Shown: in pieces, positions 1 to 6,814 of the stretch
Layout: each line of letters starts with the position of its first letter
Position numbering within the stretch: the first letter of the stretch is position 1
Position numbers and translations under genes: made by a program
The notes under the pieces: generated by a model
What the model was told of the DNA's origin: nothing
Database searches by the model: none
What the model saw: only the letters and a program-made list of their open reading frames with translations
Source: Sulfuricurvum sp.
Lineage (GTDB): Bacteria > Campylobacterota > Campylobacteria > Campylobacterales > Sulfurimonadaceae
Length of the DNA: 10,047 bases
Reading direction: 5' to 3'
Assembly: GCA_022729835.1 (NCBI GenBank)
Contig: DZBC01000061.1
Span: 1 to 10,047, forward strand

Positions 1-1
1 C

Positions 2-859
2 AATTTCAAATACCTCATTTGCGCCGAGTGCGGCTATACGCTGGAATGCCCTTTTTGTTCGGTCGGTATGAGCTTACATGTAAAGTCAAAAGCGCTCAAA
101 TGCCACTACTGCGGCTACGCCGAGCCGATCCCCATGCTGTGTCCCAAGTGCAGCAGCGAAATGCTCGAAAACAGCCGTTTGGGTACCGCCGAGGCGATCG
201 AGCAGTGCGCAAAGGCGTTGCCGGGCTTGCGCATCGCGCAGTTTGACCGCGACGCTATTACCACTCAAAACAAGCTCAAAAAGACGCTTGAAGCGTTCAA
301 TACGGGCGAGATCGATCTGCTCATCGGAACGCAGATGCTCTCAAAAGGGCACGACTACCACGATGTGACGCTCGCGGTGGTGCTGGGGCTGGATAACATG
401 CTGCGCCAAAACGACTACCGCGCACGCGAAAAGACGCTCGCCATGCTGATCCAGATCGCCGGACGCGCCGGACGCAAACATGACGCTACGGTGATCGTAC
501 AGAGTTTTTACGAGCCGTTTTTTAGAAGTTATCTGGAAGATTACGAACACTTTTTAAAAGAGGAGCAGCGCGTGCGCGAGGGGCTTTACCCGCCGTACAA
601 GAGACTCGCACGTCTGCTCTTTTCGCATACCAAACGCGACAAAGCGGAGCAGGCGATGCTCGAGAGCGTCTCGAAGCTCAAAGCTAATGCTGCGGTGCAG
701 ATCGTGGGGTATGGCGCGGCGGTGATCGAGCGGATTGCGGGCAAATACCGCTTTGCCATCTTGCTGCGTAGTGAGAAAAGCACCGATCTGATCCGCGCTA
801 TCAAAGCCGCCAAGCATAAACTCTACGAGGTCGATATGGACCCTGTGGAGTTTGGCTAA
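2..859 (+). CDS. priA: Primosomal protein N' (PriA helicase), C-terminal part; 5' end outside window
   Basis: PriA is a superfamily 2 DNA helicase that rebuilds the primosome at stalled forks and D-loops so that DnaB can be reloaded. The reading frame is open to the left window edge, so the ATG at 68 is internal; about 285 C-terminal residues are present, against a usual family length of roughly 600-730. Four CxxC pairs, the PriA zinc-binding region, are visible: CAEC and CPFC before position 62, then CHYC and CPKC up to about 151. Helicase motif V (GTQMLSKGHDY, nt 326-358) and motif VI (QIAGRAGR, nt 452-475) follow, then the usual C-terminal domain. The Walker A and DEAH motifs must lie upstream, outside the window. 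A TTACATGTAA palindrome sits between the zinc pairs. TAA at 857-859 is followed by 39 bp before ispG, with no terminator-like hairpin. Family identity is secure. Confidence 0.96.
   Translation, partial: NFKYLICAECGYTLECPFCSVGMSLHVKSKALKCHYCGYAEPIPMLCPKCSSEMLENSRLGTAEAIEQCAKALPGLRIAQFDRDAITTQNKLKKTLEAFNTGEIDLLIGTQMLSKGHDYHDVTLAVVLGLDNMLRQNDYRAREKTLAMLIQIAGRAGRKHDATVIVQSFYEPFFRSYLEDYEHFLKEEQRVREGLYPPYKRLARLLFSHTKRDKAEQAMLESVSKLKANAAVQIVGYGAAVIERIAGKYRFAILLRSEKSTDLIRAIKAAKHKLYEVDMDPVEFG
74..83. repeat. TTACATGTAA palindrome, copy 1 (in priA)
   Basis: Exact 10-bp palindrome inside priA, read as codons TTA CAT GTA (Leu-His-Val). It is flanked by C on the left and AG on the right. It lies between the second and third CxxC pairs, in a linker where amino-acid choice is likely loose. 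Confidence 0.9.
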
Positions 860-885
860 AAAGAAAGCTTTAACATCCCAAGCGC

Positions 886-891
886 TACAAT
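886..891 (+). promoter_or_regulatory. Possible -10 box of ispG (TACAAT), implying a leaderless or near-leaderless transcript
   Basis: TACAAT at 886-891 matches the sigma-70 -10 consensus at five of six positions and ends 7 nt before the ispG ATG at 899. If used, transcription would start at or beside the start codon. No convincing Shine-Dalgarno sequence lies between the box and the ATG (the intervening bases are CACCCCT), which fits a leaderless start. No good -35 box is visible; Campylobacterota promoters often lack a conserved -35. ispG could instead be served by read-through from priA. Confidence 0.35.
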
Positions 892-898
892 CACCCCT

Positions 899-1960
899 AT
901 GATTACACGCTACCCCACCAAAAAAATCTATGTCGGAAAAGTCCCCGTCGGCGGCGATGCGCCTATCTCCGTTCAGTCAATGACCTACACCCGCACCAGC
1001 GACGTTGCCGCGACCGTAGAACAGATCAACCGCCTGCACTTTGCGGGTTGCGACATCGTGCGCGTGGCGGTGCCCGATGAGGAGGATGCACACGCGCTCA
1101 AAGCCATCAAGGCGCAGATCGCTCTGCCGCTGGTGGCCGACATCCACTTCAACTATCGCCTTGCGCTGATTACCGCCGAGACAGTCGATTGCATCCGCTT
1201 CAACCCCGGAAATATCGGCGAAAAGAGCCGTATCAAAGAGATTGTGCGCGCGTGTCAGGAGCGCAATATTCCCATCCGCATCGGGGTGAATGCGGGGAGT
1301 TTGGAGAAGGAGTTTGAGCAGCGTTACGGTCAGAGTGCCGAAGGGATGGTCGCATCCGCAGAGTACAACATCAAATTTCTCGAAGACTTGGGTTTTACGG
1401 ACATCAAAGTCTCGCTCAAGGCCAGCGACGTACAGCGTACCGTCTCGGCGTACCGTTTACTGCGGCCCAAGAACCACTACCCCTTTCATCTGGGCGTGAC
1501 CGAAGCGGGCACGGTCTTTCATGCGACGATCAAAAGCGCGATTGGGCTGGGCACGCTGCTGTTGGAGGGGATCGGCGATACGCTGCGCGTCTCGATCACG
1601 GGCGAACTCGAAGAGGAGATCCGCGTAGGGCGCGCCATCCTCAAAGACAGCGGGGTGGCCAAAGAGGGTCTTAATATCATCTCTTGCCCCACCTGCGGGC
1701 GCATCGAGGCCGATCTGGTGAGCGCCGTGGCGCAGGTGGAGGCGCGTACCCGCCACATCAAAAAGCCGCTGGACGTCTCGGTGATGGGCTGCGTGGTCAA
1801 TGCTATCGGCGAGGCCAAACATGCCGATGTGGCGATTGCCTATGGCAAGGGTAGCGGACTGGTGATGGTCAAAGGCGAAGTGGTGGCGCGGCTGGATGAG
1901 GATCAGCTCGTGGATCGCTTTGTATCAGAGGTCGAGAAGATGGCGCAAGGCGAGGAGTAA
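899..1960 (+). CDS. ispG: 4-hydroxy-3-methylbut-2-en-1-yl diphosphate synthase (flavodoxin), IspG/GcpE
   Basis: IspG is the cytoplasmic [4Fe-4S] enzyme that reductively converts methylerythritol cyclodiphosphate to HMBPP, the next-to-last step of the MEP isoprenoid pathway; it feeds quinone and undecaprenyl lipid synthesis. The 353-residue length is normal for the one-piece bacterial form. The N terminus carries the typical IYVGKVPVGGDAPISVQSMT start of the TIM barrel, followed by VADIHF and RFNPGNIG. Cluster ligands are visible as C263 and C266 (SCPTCGR) and C298 (VMGC), with the conserved acidic ligand E305. The usual NGPGEA after the third cysteine is NAIGEA here, a variant I recall as normal in Campylobacterota. 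The start is the first ATG after the priA stop; it has no clear Shine-Dalgarno. Its stop codon TAA shares one base with the dnaB ATG, so the two are probably translationally coupled. Confidence 0.97.
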   Translation: MITRYPTKKIYVGKVPVGGDAPISVQSMTYTRTSDVAATVEQINRLHFAGCDIVRVAVPDEEDAHALKAIKAQIALPLVADIHFNYRLALITAETVDCIRFNPGNIGEKSRIKEIVRACQERNIPIRIGVNAGSLEKEFEQRYGQSAEGMVASAEYNIKFLEDLGFTDIKVSLKASDVQRTVSAYRLLRPKNHYPFHLGVTEAGTVFHATIKSAIGLGTLLLEGIGDTLRVSITGELEEEIRVGRAILKDSGVAKEGLNIISCPTCGRIEADLVSAVAQVEARTRHIKKPLDVSVMGCVVNAIGEAKHADVAIAYGKGSGLVMVKGEVVARLDEDQLVDRFVSEVEKMAQGEE

Positions 1961-3411
1961 TGGAGGAGCATCTCTACAACCTTGCCTTTGAGCGCTCGAT
2001 CCTTAGCTCGATCATCTTTGAGCCTTCGCAGTTTGATACCATCGAAACGCAGCTTCGACCTGAGGACTTTTATCTCTCAGCGCATCAGGATATGTTTCGT
2101 GCGATGCTGACCCTTTATCGCGCCGACAAGCCGCTGGATGAGGAGTTTCTCAAAAAAGAGCTCTCTCGCGCGAAGAAGTTTGATGAAGCATCGATGCTCT
2201 CCATCCTCACTACCAGCCCCATCGCCAACACCCGTGCCTACATCGAAGAGCTCAAAGACAAAGCCCTCAAACGTCACCTGCTCACCCTCACCACCGAGAT
2301 CAAACGCGTCACCGTAGAGGAGGAGCACCCCGCAAGCGAGGTGATCGACATCGTCGAAAAGAAGCTCTACGAGATTACTCAAGAGAATCAAAGCGCTGAC
2401 TTTCTCGATGCGCCCACCATCACCGATGCCACGCTGGCCTACATCGAGGAGATGAAGGCGCGGGGCGATTCGGTGCTTGTCGGGGTGGATACCGGCTTTG
2501 CGGAGCTCAACAAAATGACCACGGGTTTTGGCAAGGGCGATCTGGTCATCGTGGCAGCGAGGCCGGCGATGGGGAAAACGTCGTTTATTTTAAACACCGT
2601 CGAACACCTGCTCAAACAAGGGCGCGGCGTCGCTTTTTTCTCGCTGGAGATGCCCGCTGAGCAGTTGATGTTGAGGTTGCTTAGTATCCAAACTTCGATC
2701 CATTTGCAAAATTTGCGTCTGGGTAAGCTCACTGATGCAGAGCAAAAACGGCTAAACGATGCGATTGATCGAATGCGCAGAAGCAAGCTCTTTGTCGATG
2801 ATGGCGGATCGCTCAATATCCATCAGCTTCGCTCCAAAATGCGCAAGCTCAAATCCAAACACCCTGAGATTGATATCTGCGTAGTGGACTATTTGCAGAT
2901 TATGAGCGGTCTTGGCGGCAAGGATCGCCATTTGGAGGTGAGCGAGATTTCGCGCGGGCTGAAGATGCTGGCGCGTGAGCTGGAGATTCCCATCGTGGCG
3001 CTCTCCCAGCTCAACCGTGGCCTTGAGTCGCGCCACGACAAACGTCCGATGCTTAGCGACATCCGCGAGTCGGGCTCGATCGAGCAAGATGCGGACATTA
3101 TCCTCTTTGTCTACCGCGATGATGTCTACCTCTACAAAGAGGAGAAGGAACGCGAGAAGGCGGCCAAGTCGGAGGGCAAGGAGTTTGTGAGCCAGTACGT
3201 CGAAAAGGAAGAGGAGGAGGCCGAGATCATCATCGGCAAACAGCGCAACGGCCCTACGGGGCATGTGAAGCTGATCTTCCAAAAAAAGCTGACCCGCTTT
3301 GTGGACAAACCCACCTACGGCGGGATCGAAATCGCCTATGAAAATATCGATATGACCTCTGCGAAGATGGGCATCGAAGATGGCGGAAACTTCTCTATGC
3401 CGGTGATCTGA
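1960..3411 (+). CDS. dnaB: Replicative DNA helicase DnaB
   Basis: DnaB is the hexameric helicase that unwinds DNA at the fork and recruits primase. The 483-residue product has the N-terminal helical domain (about 1-110), a linker that binds primase, and a RecA-like C-terminal domain. Walker A is RPAMGKTS with K206; Walker B is DICVVDYLQ at 305-313; the later SQLNRGLE and SDIRESGSIEQDAD motifs are intact. No intein interrupts the P-loop, a common insertion site in this family. A highly charged segment rich in Lys and Glu (about 392-420) lies between FVYRDDVY and EIIIGKQRNG, longer than in E. coli and matching the insert known in H. pylori DnaB. The C-terminal tail after the last beta strand is also extended. 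The start overlaps the ispG stop by one base and has a GGCGAGGAG purine run upstream. The stop overlaps the comEC ATG in the same way. Confidence 0.97.
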   Translation: MEEHLYNLAFERSILSSIIFEPSQFDTIETQLRPEDFYLSAHQDMFRAMLTLYRADKPLDEEFLKKELSRAKKFDEASMLSILTTSPIANTRAYIEELKDKALKRHLLTLTTEIKRVTVEEEHPASEVIDIVEKKLYEITQENQSADFLDAPTITDATLAYIEEMKARGDSVLVGVDTGFAELNKMTTGFGKGDLVIVAARPAMGKTSFILNTVEHLLKQGRGVAFFSLEMPAEQLMLRLLSIQTSIHLQNLRLGKLTDAEQKRLNDAIDRMRRSKLFVDDGGSLNIHQLRSKMRKLKSKHPEIDICVVDYLQIMSGLGGKDRHLEVSEISRGLKMLARELEIPIVALSQLNRGLESRHDKRPMLSDIRESGSIEQDADIILFVYRDDVYLYKEEKEREKAAKSEGKEFVSQYVEKEEEEAEIIIGKQRNGPTGHVKLIFQKKLTRFVDKPTYGGIEIAYENIDMTSAKMGIEDGGNFSMPVI

Positions 3412-4667
3412 TGCAACTTGAGCGGGTGGCGCTGTTTGACCCGCGTAGCCTCTTTTTTGCCTCTGCTGTGCTGTTGGCCCTTTTTGCGCTGAGCTTGATC
3501 GGTGAGTACAGCGACTACAAACAGCTCACGCGCTTTGATACGGCGGAGTTAGACGTGCAGGTGCAAAACCACTACCTCAAAACCAAAGAGAACAAAACCT
3601 ACTCCGTGCTCAAGCTGCGTTTTGGGGACAAAAGCTTTTATACCACAGGCTCGAAGCATTGGCGCGATCTGAGCGGCAGAACCTTACATGTAAGGGTTTG
3701 GACGGAGCGGATCGGTTTTTGGGACTATCTTCGCGGCTTTTATGCGCACAGCGTGGTCTTACATGTAAAGCCTGATTTGGCATCCAATGTGGCGCTTGCA
3801 CGCAAGATTGCCGCGCAGCATGAGGATGCGATGATGGGTGAACTCTACGGCGCGCTCTTTGCGGCGACGCCCATGCGTCCGCAGTTGCGCCAAAAGCTCG
3901 CCGCTTCGGGTACCTCGCATCTGCTGGCGATCAGCGGTTTTCATTTGGGTGTGATTACGGCGCTGATTTATGCGCTGCTCTCGCTGCCCTATCGCCGGCT
4001 GCAGGGGCGCTACTTTCCCTACCGCCACCGTCGGCGCGATCTTTTTGTGATCGCGGCGACGCTCTCTTTGGGTTATCTGCTCTTTTTGGGGTGGGTGCCT
4101 TCGATGTTGCGCGCCTTTGCCATGATGATCATCGCCTTTTGGCTCTATGATCGGGGTATCAAAGTGGTCTCGATGCAAAACCTTGCCCTCACCGTCGCGC
4201 TATTGCTCGCACTTTGGCCGAGCCTGCTTTTTTCGGTGGGCTTTTGGCTATCGGTGATGGGGGTGTACTACATCTTTTTGTATTTGCGTTACTGGGGTGA
4301 TCGTCCGCTATGGCAGAGTTATGTGCTGCTTGGGACGTGGGTCTATGTGATGATGGTGAGCGTTTCGTTGTGGCTCTTTGGCACTTTTTCGCTCTATCAT
4401 CCGCTCTCGGTGGTGTGGAGTCTGCTCTTTACCTTCTTTTATCCCCTTGCGCTGCTCTTACATGTAAGCGGATTTGGCGGGGTGTTTGACGGAGCGTTGC
4501 TGTGGGCGATGGGGCATCTTGAGGTGCACGAAGTGACGCTCTCATCGCCGATGTTTGGCTTACATGTAACGCTTTCGCTTTTGGCGCTGTGGCGTAGGCG
4601 CTTCGCTTGGGCCGCTTTGGGGCTTGGCGTCTGGTTTACATGTAGCGCACTCTATGAGGTAGCATAG
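3411..4667 (+). CDS. comEC: ComEC/Rec2-family DNA uptake channel protein, short form without nuclease domain
   Basis: ComEC forms the inner-membrane channel that brings single-stranded DNA into the cytoplasm during natural transformation. The 418-residue product has an N-terminal membrane segment (about 13-30), a soluble OB-like region (about 45-120), and the Competence domain with the family signature GTSHLLAISGFHLGVI (167-182), followed by PSMLRAFAM (230-238), LLFSVGFWLSVMGVYY (272-287) and several more membrane helices to the end. The C-terminal metallo-beta-lactamase-like domain found in Bacillus ComEC is absent, as I recall for Helicobacter and Campylobacter homologues. The ATG overlaps the dnaB TGA by one base. 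Five palindrome copies (one imperfect) lie in this gene, giving Leu-His-Val four times with otherwise rare codons (4 of 5 TTA, 4 of 5 GTA). The last 108 nt overlap the convergent YihY-family gene. Confidence 0.92.
   Translation: MQLERVALFDPRSLFFASAVLLALFALSLIGEYSDYKQLTRFDTAELDVQVQNHYLKTKENKTYSVLKLRFGDKSFYTTGSKHWRDLSGRTLHVRVWTERIGFWDYLRGFYAHSVVLHVKPDLASNVALARKIAAQHEDAMMGELYGALFAATPMRPQLRQKLAASGTSHLLAISGFHLGVITALIYALLSLPYRRLQGRYFPYRHRRRDLFVIAATLSLGYLLFLGWVPSMLRAFAMMIIAFWLYDRGIKVVSMQNLALTVALLLALWPSLLFSVGFWLSVMGVYYIFLYLRYWGDRPLWQSYVLLGTWVYVMMVSVSLWLFGTFSLYHPLSVVWSLLFTFFYPLALLLHVSGFGGVFDGALLWAMGHLEVHEVTLSSPMFGLHVTLSLLALWRRRFAWAALGLGVWFTCSALYEVA
3684..3693. repeat. TTACATGTAA palindrome, copy 2 (in comEC)
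   Basis: Exact copy read as TTA CAT GTA (residues 92-94). The symmetry extends to CCTTACATGTAAGG, 14 bp, here. It lies 66 bp before the next copy. Confidence 0.9.
3759..3768. repeat. TTACATGTAA palindrome, copy 3 (in comEC)
   Basis: Exact copy read as TTA CAT GTA (residues 117-119), flanked by C and AG. It falls at the end of the soluble N-terminal region of ComEC. Confidence 0.9.
4458..4467. repeat. TTACATGTAA palindrome, copy 4 (in comEC)
   Basis: Exact copy read as TTA CAT GTA (residues 350-352). The symmetry extends one base on each side to CTTACATGTAAG. It is the first of three copies within 188 bp. Confidence 0.9.
4560..4569. repeat. TTACATGTAA palindrome, copy 5 (comEC, and stop codon of the YihY-family gene)
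   Basis: Exact copy read on the plus strand as TTA CAT GTA in comEC. On the minus strand its last three bases are the TAA stop of the YihY-family gene, preceded by TAC ATG (Tyr-Met). One palindrome thus serves both coding strands. Confidence 0.9.
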
Positions 4668-5432
4668 TTTGAGCCCATACAAAAAAATCACCCACGACAC
4701 ATAGATCCAGAGGATAAAAAAGAGCAAGGCGGCGAATGAGCCGTAGATGGTGGCGTAGCTTTTGTTGAAAAAGACGTAGGAGATAAAGAGGGTTTTGGCG
4801 ATACTCCACGCCAGCGCAGAGAGAAATGAGGTCAGCGCGGCGACGCGTGTGGAGACTCCTTCAACCGAAGCGATTTTGAAGATTAGAAAAAAGAGCGCCC
4901 AGATGATCAGATGCGGCAGCAGCGACATCAGATTGACCCAGCCGCCGAAGGTCTGCTCTTGTAGGTAAGCGTGCGCCTGAGCGGTGAGGTAAAACGAGGC
5001 GATCAGTGCGAGCGGGGTGAGGGTGAGCAGGGTCCAGTAGGTGGTGATCGCCTCCCAGATCGTGCGTTCGCGGGTTTTGAAGATTTTGCCCACGATGTAC
5101 TCAAAGTTGCGAAAGAAGAGCAAGGCCGCGATGATCACCATGATAAACCCGATGGCGCCAAGTTTGAGCGAATTTTGCAAAAACGCATCTACGTGGGTGG
5201 TGATCTGCTCTGAATGTACCGGAATCAGATTCTCAAAGATAAAGGCCTTGAGTGTGGTGTAATATTCGGCAAACGCAGGAGTATTGGTGAAGATCGAAAG
5301 GGTGATAAGCAGCAGCGGTACAACGGTGAAGATGGTGTAGTAGCTCAGACTTGCGGCATATAAGGTGAGCTCTTGGTCAAAAAAGAGCTCGAGGTAGTAA
5401 CGGGCTTTGTGATAGAACGCTTTGGCGTTCAC
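4560..5432 (-). CDS. YihY/UPF0761 family inner membrane protein (formerly called RNase BN)
   Basis: This 290-residue integral membrane protein belongs to the YihY/virulence factor BrkB family, long misannotated as ribonuclease BN; its molecular function is not established. Six hydrophobic stretches are visible at about 28-50, 92-112, 133-155, 167-188, 200-222 and 232-258. The family's N-terminal pattern (LTLYAASLSYYTIFTVVPLLL) and the final helix beginning IYGSFAALLFFILWIYVSW are clear. A basic, proline-rich tail (about 261-290, ending KRKRYM) probably faces the cytoplasm. The start is GTG at 5432-5430, overlapping the glcD TGA by 4 nt, so it is likely co-translated as the last gene of the minus operon. 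Its last 35 codons and stop overlap the 3' end of comEC on the other strand, and the stop lies inside a TTACATGTAA palindrome. I found no transcription terminator between the converging genes. Confidence 0.9.
   Translation of the reverse strand: MNAKAFYHKARYYLELFFDQELTLYAASLSYYTIFTVVPLLLITLSIFTNTPAFAEYYTTLKAFIFENLIPVHSEQITTHVDAFLQNSLKLGAIGFIMVIIAALLFFRNFEYIVGKIFKTRERTIWEAITTYWTLLTLTPLALIASFYLTAQAHAYLQEQTFGGWVNLMSLLPHLIIWALFFLIFKIASVEGVSTRVAALTSFLSALAWSIAKTLFISYVFFNKSYATIYGSFAALLFFILWIYVSWVIFLYGLKLCYLIECATCKPDAKPQSGPSEAPTPQRQKRKRYM
4636..4645. repeat. TTACATGTAG, imperfect palindrome copy 6 (in comEC/YihY overlap)
   Basis: Nine of ten bases match the repeat. It is in a different frame from the other comEC copies (TTT ACA TGT AGC, Phe-Thr-Cys-Ser), and on the minus strand it is read in the tail of the YihY-family protein. 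It may be a decayed copy. Confidence 0.65.
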
Positions 5433-6814
5433 ACCAGCCCCATTTTGAAGGGGTTGAGGATGTTGTTGGGATCAAAGGCGCGTTTGATATCTTGAAAGAG
5501 CGCCATCTCTTCGGGGGTAAAGGCCATGTGCATATACGGCGCCTTGGCCAGTCCGATGCCGTGCTCGCCGCTGAGCGTGCCGCCAAGGTCAATGGTCGCT
5601 TGAAATACCTCTTCGATGGCCTGATACGCGATTTTGACTTGCTGTGGATCTTTGCCGTCTACCATCACGTTGGTGTGGACATTGCCATCACCCGTGTGGC
5701 CGAAGCAGGGGATTTTGATCTGGTATTTATCGGCGATAGCGTAGAAACGCTCCAGCAGCTCCGGCAGGGCGGAGCGCGGAACCGTGACATCTTCGTTGAG
5801 CTTTTTGGAGCCGTAAACGGAGAGGCTGGGCGAAGCGTTGCGCCGTGCGAACCACAGATCGGCGGCCTCTTTGGCATCAGCGGCAATTTTAAACGAGGTG
5901 CAGCCGTTTTCACGGAAGATCTTCTCAATAATGGAGAGCTGCAGATTCAAGTCTTCTTCTAAGTTGCCGTCCACGTCGGTCACCAAGATTGCCCCCGCAT
6001 CTACAGGCAAGCCTTTATGAAAGGTCTGCTCGACGGCGCGGATGGTCAGGTTGTCGAGAAACTCCATCGCTACGGGTGTTACCCCTCCAGCCATCGTCTT
6101 ATAAACCGCTTCCATTGCCGCTTTGACGCTATCAAAGATCCCCATTGCGGTTTTGGTCATTTTGGGTTTGCTCAGTAGCTTGAGCGTCACTTCGGTGGTA
6201 ACGGCGAGGGTGCCCTCAGAAGCGATCAAAATCCCTGCGATGTTGTAGCCTGCGACGTCTTTGATGGTACGCTTGCCCGCCTTGATAATGTCGCCATTAG
6301 GGCGAACGGCGCGGATCGCCATCACGTAGTCTTTGGTGATGCCGTATTTAGCGGCGCGCATACCGCCCGCGTTTTCATTCACGTTGCCGCCGATGGTGGA
6401 GTACTCTTGGCTGGCAGGATCGGGCGGATAGAAGAGCCCGAGGGCTTCGACGGCGCGCTGTAGATCCTTGTTGATCACACCTGGCTGCACCACGGCGACC
6501 ATGTTTTGCATGTCGATCTCGAGGATTTTGTTCATGTGCTTTTCAAACCCCATCACGACACCGCCGCGACTAGGAAGTGCGCCGCCGGTGAAGCCGCTGC
6601 CTGCGCCGCGCGGTACGATATTGATGAGGTGAGTATTGCAGTAGCGCAAAATGTCACTCACGTCTTGTTCGTGGCGTGGGAACACCACTGCGTCGGCTTC
6701 GAAGCGCTCGCGGGTAGCATCGTAGCTGTAGGCAATAAGGTGGGCTTTGTCAGTGTAGAGGTTTTCGGCTCCTACGATGGCGGCAAGGGCGCTGAAGTGT
6801 TTGGGATCAATCAT
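5429..6814 (-). CDS. glcD: FAD-linked oxidase, glycolate oxidase subunit GlcD / D-lactate dehydrogenase type
   Basis: A 461-residue flavoprotein of the vanillyl-alcohol oxidase superfamily that oxidises a 2-hydroxy acid (glycolate or D-lactate) to the 2-oxo acid, probably passing electrons to the respiratory chain. The FAD-binding PCMH domain (about 40-215) shows PRGAGSGFTGG (68-78), GGNVNENAGG (142-151) and DVAGYNIAGILIASEGTLA (186-204). The C-terminal FAD-oxidase domain shows GHTGDGNVH (372-380) and SGEHGIG (415-421), whose histidines and glutamate form the metal and substrate site. No GlcE or GlcF partner is adjacent, so the exact substrate and electron acceptor are open; the gene name follows Campylobacterota usage. 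ATG at 6814-6812 has a GGAG Shine-Dalgarno 8 nt upstream and overlaps the TGA of the upstream gene by 4 nt. The length is normal. Confidence 0.9.
   Translation of the reverse strand: MIDPKHFSALAAIVGAENLYTDKAHLIAYSYDATRERFEADAVVFPRHEQDVSDILRYCNTHLINIVPRGAGSGFTGGALPSRGGVVMGFEKHMNKILEIDMQNMVAVVQPGVINKDLQRAVEALGLFYPPDPASQEYSTIGGNVNENAGGMRAAKYGITKDYVMAIRAVRPNGDIIKAGKRTIKDVAGYNIAGILIASEGTLAVTTEVTLKLLSKPKMTKTAMGIFDSVKAAMEAVYKTMAGGVTPVAMEFLDNLTIRAVEQTFHKGLPVDAGAILVTDVDGNLEEDLNLQLSIIEKIFRENGCTSFKIAADAKEAADLWFARRNASPSLSVYGSKKLNEDVTVPRSALPELLERFYAIADKYQIKIPCFGHTGDGNVHTNVMVDGKDPQQVKIAYQAIEEVFQATIDLGGTLSGEHGIGLAKAPYMHMAFTPEEMALFQDIKRAFDPNNILNPFKMGLV

Noticed and set aside
68..859. A complete 263-residue protein starting at ATG 68
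   Set aside because: The frame is open to the left edge and carries the first two CxxC zinc pairs of PriA before that ATG, so it is a fragment of a longer protein.
1457..1822. 121-residue open frame antisense to ispG
   Set aside because: It is a reverse-strand shadow of the IspG cluster-binding region with no supporting signal.
2545..2590. Intein or other insertion in the dnaB P-loop
   Set aside because: Walker A reads through without interruption and the protein length fits DnaB plus the known lineage insert.
2752..3282. 176-residue open frame antisense to dnaB
   Set aside because: It mirrors the well-supported DnaB coding frame, shows no family motifs, and long antisense frames are expected in GC-rich genes.
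3759..4178. 139-residue open frame antisense to comEC
   Set aside because: It is Arg/His/Gln-rich, a typical reverse-complement shadow of a membrane-protein gene, and has no family resemblance.
5492..5962. 156-residue open frame antisense to glcD
   Set aside because: It runs through the conserved FAD-oxidase domain on the other strand, has no recognisable motif and no ribosome binding site of note.
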